This document shows, in pieces, positions 5,751 through 9,445 of a DNA stretch of 9,445 nucleotides. Both the position numbers and the translations under genes were made by a program. Within the stretch, counting starts at the first letter, position 1. The number at the start of each line of letters is the position of its first letter. Where the stretch lies: the NCBI GenBank assembly GCA_903849835.1, contig CAINKA010000066.1, positions 1-9,445 on the forward strand, in the 5' to 3' direction. This DNA is from an uncultured Alphaproteobacteria bacterium (GTDB taxonomy: Bacteria > Pseudomonadota > Alphaproteobacteria > Rickettsiales > UBA1997). The notes under the pieces were generated by a model. The model saw nothing but the letters and a program-made list of their open reading frames with translations. It had not been told where the DNA came from and searched no databases.

Positions 5751-7168
5751 TACTTATTGCTCATCGAAGGAACGTTGATGTCCGCGTTCACGATGACTGT
5801 AATTTTTGTGCCTTGTGGAATTCGAATGACGGGCGTGAGGTCGATTGTGCTTCCGATGATTTGACCAACTGTGTCGATGATTGTTTTGCTAACTCCCGCA
5901 AGAGCTTGGTTTGTTGCATTGCCGCTTGTTGTCACTGAGCCTTGAGTTGGGTTTGTTGTAGTCGTTGTCTGGCTGTCATTGTTGATTAATTTTTGCACCG
6001 CGGCGACGCTTCCTACCGCCAAAATGCTTGTCAGCATTGAGTTGGTGATGATCGCTCCGTATTTGTTATCGACCTCGCCGCCGATTCCCGCTCTTCCGAA
6101 TTGATCCGATGCTTTGAAGCTGATCGCAAGATCAACGCCATCTGGGCGAATTAAGCGCGTCCAGCCAATCTCAACTCTGGCTTGGCCTCTGGTGATTTTG
6201 CTGGTGTAGGCTCCAAATAATCTCGAGCCTCTTGGAATTAAAACGTCATTTCCAGCTTCGCCGTAAACGTCGCGACTAACCACTGCGCGCACTGATCCCG
6301 GGATTTCTGTATGGATCGCGGTTTCCAAAACTGCCGTCAGCAATTTACCCTGCGCGATCATGTGAACACGGTCTTTGATGATTGTTGCCGTAACTTTTGT
6401 CGCCGTTGTTTTTAGCTCGTCGATCGAATCTTCCTTCAATTTTACGATATTTTTTTCGTAGCCGACGCCACGACTTGGCGTGCCCGCTGCGGTTCCGGAG
6501 AAGACGATGATTGGGGAATAACGCGGGTCTAATTCTCTCTTTTTTTGTTGCTGTTGCGCTTGTTGTTGCATCTGCTGCTGCATTTGCTGCTCTTGCTGAA
6601 CTGGTGGCAAAAGTAATGTTGCCAACGGAGCTTGTGGCATTGGTTGCGCTGGTGGAGCAAAAGGCGCTGCTGGCGCTAGAGGGTCTAAAGGATTTTGCTG
6701 CACTTGCTGTTGCACTTGTTGCTGCACTTGCTGTTGTGCTTGCTGCGCCGCCGGCTGCTGCTGATTCGGAACCAAAACTTGATCTTGCGGTGCAAGGCTA
6801 GCGCCAGCTGGAAGCTCTGGCAAAGTTGGAACTTCTGGAGCCGCTGGCTTTGCGAGCAATTCAACTTCATCTTTTGATTTTTCTTCCGGCTTAGCGAGTT
6901 CGAATGATGATTTTCCAGTTTCGCTTGGGGCAATTTTAGAAGACTTTGACGGAACAACTTCTTCAAGATTTTCCTTCTTCGCTGGCTCGCTCTTAAAAAA
7001 TAAAATGTAGAGAACGGTCGTGATCAAAACCGAAGAAGCCACAATGATCGTCATCTTGCTTTTTTTACCAGTAGCGATTGACGCACCACCGGCAGCAACT
7101 TCCGAACTATCTTCATCGTCGTCATGATCGACATTCGGATCTGGCTTTTTTTCGATTTTGGATTTCAT
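5750..7168 (-). CDS. VirB10/TrbI-family type IV secretion protein
   Basis: VirB10 proteins span the envelope: inner-membrane anchor, periplasmic proline-rich stalk, and a C-terminal beta-barrel in the outer-membrane core complex with VirB7 and VirB9. This 472-residue protein fits that order. An acidic cytoplasmic tail (1-38) precedes one membrane helix (40-58), then a Pro/Gln/Ala-rich stalk (60-215) with QQQV repeats at 145-158 and a second Gln-rich tract at 191-208. The barrel domain spans about 270-465, with GKLLTAVLETAIHTEIPG, VLIPRGSRLFGAY, RVEIGWTRLIRPDG and IPQGTKITVIVNADI. A 370-440 segment with a hydrophobic helix and a Thr/Asn-rich linker probably corresponds to the outer-membrane antenna. 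Length and domain order look complete. Its ATG overlaps the upstream lipid enzyme stop by 4 nt, so translation is likely coupled. No virB8, virB9, virB11 or virD4 is adjacent, unlike the common rickettsial cluster. No Shine-Dalgarno site. Confidence 0.92.
   Translation of the reverse strand: MKSKIEKKPDPNVDHDDDEDSSEVAAGGASIATGKKSKMTIIVASSVLITTVLYILFFKSEPAKKENLEEVVPSKSSKIAPSETGKSSFELAKPEEKSKDEVELLAKPAAPEVPTLPELPAGASLAPQDQVLVPNQQQPAAQQAQQQVQQQVQQQVQQNPLDPLAPAAPFAPPAQPMPQAPLATLLLPPVQQEQQMQQQMQQQAQQQQKKRELDPRYSPIIVFSGTAAGTPSRGVGYEKNIVKLKEDSIDELKTTATKVTATIIKDRVHMIAQGKLLTAVLETAIHTEIPGSVRAVVSRDVYGEAGNDVLIPRGSRLFGAYTSKITRGQARVEIGWTRLIRPDGVDLAISFKASDQFGRAGIGGEVDNKYGAIITNSMLTSILAVGSVAAVQKLINNDSQTTTTTNPTQGSVTTSGNATNQALAGVSKTIIDTVGQIIGSTIDLTPVIRIPQGTKITVIVNADINVPSMSNK
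6695..6740 (-). repeat. 12-bp in-frame repeat coding for QQQV
   Basis: Within the VirB10-like gene, 12-nt units are repeated head to tail (6705-6716, 6717-6728, 6729-6740, with a partial unit at 6696-6704), differing at a few third positions. They encode the QQQV tetrapeptide at residues 145-158 of the periplasmic stalk. Such tracts can change unit number by slippage without breaking the frame, which would alter stalk length. Confidence 0.8.
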
Positions 7169-9327
7169 GACTTGGGAATTATTTTTACCAAAAATTTTCT
7201 AATTACTTCAAAAACCTCGTCTCTCCTGTCTCCTTTGATGATCACGTGATTTGAAAAATTTAATTCGGACAAAGTTTTTTCCGCCGAATGGATTTTTTCG
7301 TAAATTATTTTTCCGCTAACTGGGTTCACTACAGGATCTTTATCGCTCTGAATAATTAAAGCTTCAGTAAAAATTTTTGAAAGATTTTTTTCGCAAATAT
7401 GCATTAATTTTTCGAGCTGCTCAACTGCTTTCAAATAGTTGCGGCTATAGTTGATTTCAGGGTTCTCAGGCTGGTCATCCACATATTCGAATTTACCTTT
7501 TTCAATGTGAAGTTTTTCCAACATTTCGTTCCAAACATTGATGCTAGGAACCATGTGAGATTTGATGTCGCGAAGTTGCAAAGCTGCATTTATCGAAACT
7601 ATTCCGCATAGTTTTTTTGCTGAATTTTTTCTCGCACATGAAAGCAAACCGAGCAAACCTCCAGTTGAAAATCCGATTAGAATAATTTTTGAGCAGATAT
7701 TTTGCAGCGCTGCGTAACCGCGTTGAAAGCTGTAATACCAGTCTTCCCAACTCACATCTTTTAGATTCACCGGCGCAGTTCCGTGCCCCTTCAATCTCGT
7801 TGCATAAATTTTGAAACCGAGCGCGTTTAAAAATTGCGACAATTCTGCAACTTCTTGCGGCGCGGATTTGTAACCGTGCGAAATTAAAATTCCGACCCCA
7901 TCTTGCGCATCAAGGAAAAACGGGGCTCCAACAGATTTTGGCTTCGAGAATTTTTCATCAAAATAAATTTGGTAATCGGAATTAAAAATTTCCAAATCGC
8001 GCTGATAAATTTCAAAAAAAACTTTTTTGCGCAACTCATCGTCAGAAATTTTTACGTTTCTTTTGATGATATCATTCGCAACATCGAGCAAAGAAAATTC
8101 GTTTAAAATAACCTGTAAAGAGTTCTCCAGCCTGATTTCGTGGAAGTCATATTTTTTTTCTAACGCCTCTTTTTTTATCCTAATTTTTTCGCCGTTTATT
8201 TCCTCGATCAATCCTTGATTTTTTGCTAATTCAAAAACGCTGTCAAATTCTTCGTGAGCTTCATCGATAAAAATTTTGAATAAATTTTCCTCAAAAATGC
8301 TGTGATTGATTCGATATTTTCCAGTTTTTTGAATCATCACTGCAGATAGATAAATCAACCTTTTCAAGCGATTGATTTCCATTTCAGATTCCAAAGTTTG
8401 CTGCAAAATCGCACTGAAAATGTGATCCAAATTTATTTGAATATCGGAATAAACTCTCGCCATAAAATCATTCGTCAGGCGATTTTTTAAATAGCGCAAA
8501 ATCAAATTAGTTTTCGTTTCACTCTTGATGATTGGAATTTGCGAAACCATGTTGCGCGTTGATTTGACGTATTCGCCGAGATTTATCGGATCACCAAAAT
8601 TCACATTAATTTCAGCACCGAGCAATAAATTTCCCTCGATTTCCAACTCTTCTGAAAGTTGCTTCGGAACTTTTTTAATCAATCTCGCAACTAATTTTTG
8701 AATTGAATTAATTCCCGGACGAAGCGGGTAGTAGGTGATGTTGAGCGGCACGATGTTGGTTTCGATGTCTTTCAAAAAATCTTGATATTCAACGCCAATC
8801 GATTCACGAAAATTTTTTAAAATTTCTGTTTTATTTTTTTCGAAAGCCTCGACTAAATCGCGTCGATAAATTTCGGACTTCAGCGCAAGCACTGCAGCGC
8901 CCGTCCTCACTGGTCCGACGCGATATGGTGTGTAATTGATGAACCCTTGCTCATTTTTTATTTCCTTACTTTTCATCATGCTTCCTTCCGGATAAATCAT
9001 CCAATCGTAATCACCGCTGATGAGATCTTTCAGGATGACATTATCGCGATTTTTATGCTTGGTTGAGATGGTTCCCACCGATTCCAAAAACTTCCCCAAA
9101 GCTCCATGATAAAGGCTAGCATCGGCCAAACACCTAACTTGGCGACCTGTGTGTTTGTAAATGAGGTAGGGAATAAAAAAAGTTTCAGCGCGCGTAAAAT
9201 GATTTGCGACGAACATCACCGGATGACTGGGAAGTCTTTCAATTCCATTAACTGAAAACTTTGATCCAAGAAGTTTTTCTAAAATTTGAAGAGCGAAGGC
9301 AGCGTAGCGGAAGGATTTGTTAGTCAT
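7165..9327 (-). CDS. Fused PlsC-type acyltransferase and alpha/beta hydrolase
   Basis: A 720-residue two-domain protein. The N-terminal part (about 20-205) has PlsC-type acyltransferase blocks: NHFTRAE (42-48), VGTIST (84-89), YPEGSMMKS (112-120) and IVPLNITYYPLRPG (192-205). The first block is H-x4-E rather than the usual H-x4-D, so activity is likely but not certain. The C-terminal part (about 475-718) is an alpha/beta hydrolase close to carboxylesterase or monoacylglycerol-lipase types: HG oxyanion motif (His484), lid-side RLKGHGTAP, nucleophile elbow GFSTGG (Ser554), Asp664 in QSDKDPVV and His694 in FSNH. All three triad residues are present. The helical middle (about 210-465) is not recognised. 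It probably acts on phospholipids or acylglycerols at the inner membrane, perhaps deacylating and reacylating; the substrate is unknown. It is the first gene of the minus-strand block and overlaps the VirB10-like gene by 4 nt. ATG 9327 has no Shine-Dalgarno site and lies 34 nt from a tandem repeat array. Confidence 0.88.
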   Translation of the reverse strand: MTNKSFRYAAFALQILEKLLGSKFSVNGIERLPSHPVMFVANHFTRAETFFIPYLIYKHTGRQVRCLADASLYHGALGKFLESVGTISTKHKNRDNVILKDLISGDYDWMIYPEGSMMKSKEIKNEQGFINYTPYRVGPVRTGAAVLALKSEIYRRDLVEAFEKNKTEILKNFRESIGVEYQDFLKDIETNIVPLNITYYPLRPGINSIQKLVARLIKKVPKQLSEELEIEGNLLLGAEINVNFGDPINLGEYVKSTRNMVSQIPIIKSETKTNLILRYLKNRLTNDFMARVYSDIQINLDHIFSAILQQTLESEMEINRLKRLIYLSAVMIQKTGKYRINHSIFEENLFKIFIDEAHEEFDSVFELAKNQGLIEEINGEKIRIKKEALEKKYDFHEIRLENSLQVILNEFSLLDVANDIIKRNVKISDDELRKKVFFEIYQRDLEIFNSDYQIYFDEKFSKPKSVGAPFFLDAQDGVGILISHGYKSAPQEVAELSQFLNALGFKIYATRLKGHGTAPVNLKDVSWEDWYYSFQRGYAALQNICSKIILIGFSTGGLLGLLSCARKNSAKKLCGIVSINAALQLRDIKSHMVPSINVWNEMLEKLHIEKGKFEYVDDQPENPEINYSRNYLKAVEQLEKLMHICEKNLSKIFTEALIIQSDKDPVVNPVSGKIIYEKIHSAEKTLSELNFSNHVIIKGDRRDEVFEVIRKFLVKIIPKS

Positions 9328-9360
9328 TTTAATTTTAGAAATTTATCGGATGATGCGCTC

Positions 9361-9445
9361 TCAATGTCATGCTGAGCTCAATGTCATGCTGAGCTCAATG
9401 TCATGCTGAGCTCAATGTCATGCTGAGCTCAATGTCATGCTGAGC
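9361..9445. repeat. Five perfect 17-bp tandem repeats at the window edge
   Basis: TCAATGTCATGCTGAGC is repeated exactly five times without a mismatch (9361, 9378, 9395, 9412 and 9429), and the last copy ends on the last base, so the array may continue outside. Each unit holds the GTCATGCTGAGC half-site of the palindrome seen at 43-55 and, across unit junctions, the 8-bp palindrome TGAGCTCA. Seventeen is not a multiple of three and no gene is evident here. Perfect identity means recent expansion or strong homogenisation. It lies directly upstream of the acyltransferase-hydrolase gene, so its promoter region may sit in or beside the array. Confidence 0.95.

Noticed and set aside
6511..6801. Open frame on the plus strand coding an Ala/Val/Leu-rich hydrophobic peptide
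   Set aside because: It is the mirror of the Gln/Pro/Ala-rich stalk of the VirB10-like gene; its composition follows from CTG/CAG-type repeats and it has no start context.
9328..9360. Sigma-70 promoter for the acyltransferase-hydrolase gene
   Set aside because: TTGAGA from the repeat edge and A/T-rich hexamers nearby do not give an acceptable spacing, so no promoter was called.
9361..9445. CRISPR array
   Set aside because: The 17-bp units are contiguous with no spacers, so it is a plain tandem repeat.

Overview
The window looks like chromosome of an AT-rich alphaproteobacterium, possibly a host-associated lineage such as Rickettsiales or a relative. GalU and the DUF299 protein (HDDGQ motif) read like alphaproteobacterial members of their families, and a VirB10-type type IV secretion protein is present. 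Genes are densely packed and none has a clear Shine-Dalgarno site. The order-level placement is an inference and is not secure.

Layout, left to right. Positions 1-82 hold palindromic intergenic repeat sequence. A type IV pilin-like (prepilin) gene follows on the minus strand (83-1054). A stable-RNA-type promoter (1063-1090) drives tRNA-Ala(UGC) (1105-1180) on the plus strand, and 18 nt later comes a small two-helix membrane protein gene (1199-1459). That gene ends exactly where the minus-strand fabD gene ends (1459/1460).

From there to 9327 everything is on the minus strand. In order of transcription (right to left) it runs: a large acyltransferase-alpha/beta hydrolase fusion, then a VirB10-like protein overlapping it by 4 nt (ATGA), an 85-nt gap filled by a heptad-repeat hairpin, then DUF299 (pyruvate,phosphate dikinase regulatory protein), an NtrC-like response regulator 3 nt later, galU overlapping the regulator by 14 nt, a 117-nt gap, and fabD. 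The right edge (9361-9445) is five perfect copies of a 17-bp unit related to the palindromic repeat at the left edge.

Functionally the block mixes lipid and envelope metabolism (acyltransferase/hydrolase, FabD, GalU), control of central carbon flux (DUF299) and transcriptional control by a regulator whose AAA+ core is degenerate. The VirB10-like gene stands apart from other vir genes. No clear mobile element, CRISPR array or defence system is visible. The most unusual items are the two-domain lipid enzyme coupled to VirB10, the NtrC-like protein lacking GAFTGA and an intact Walker B, and the repeats.
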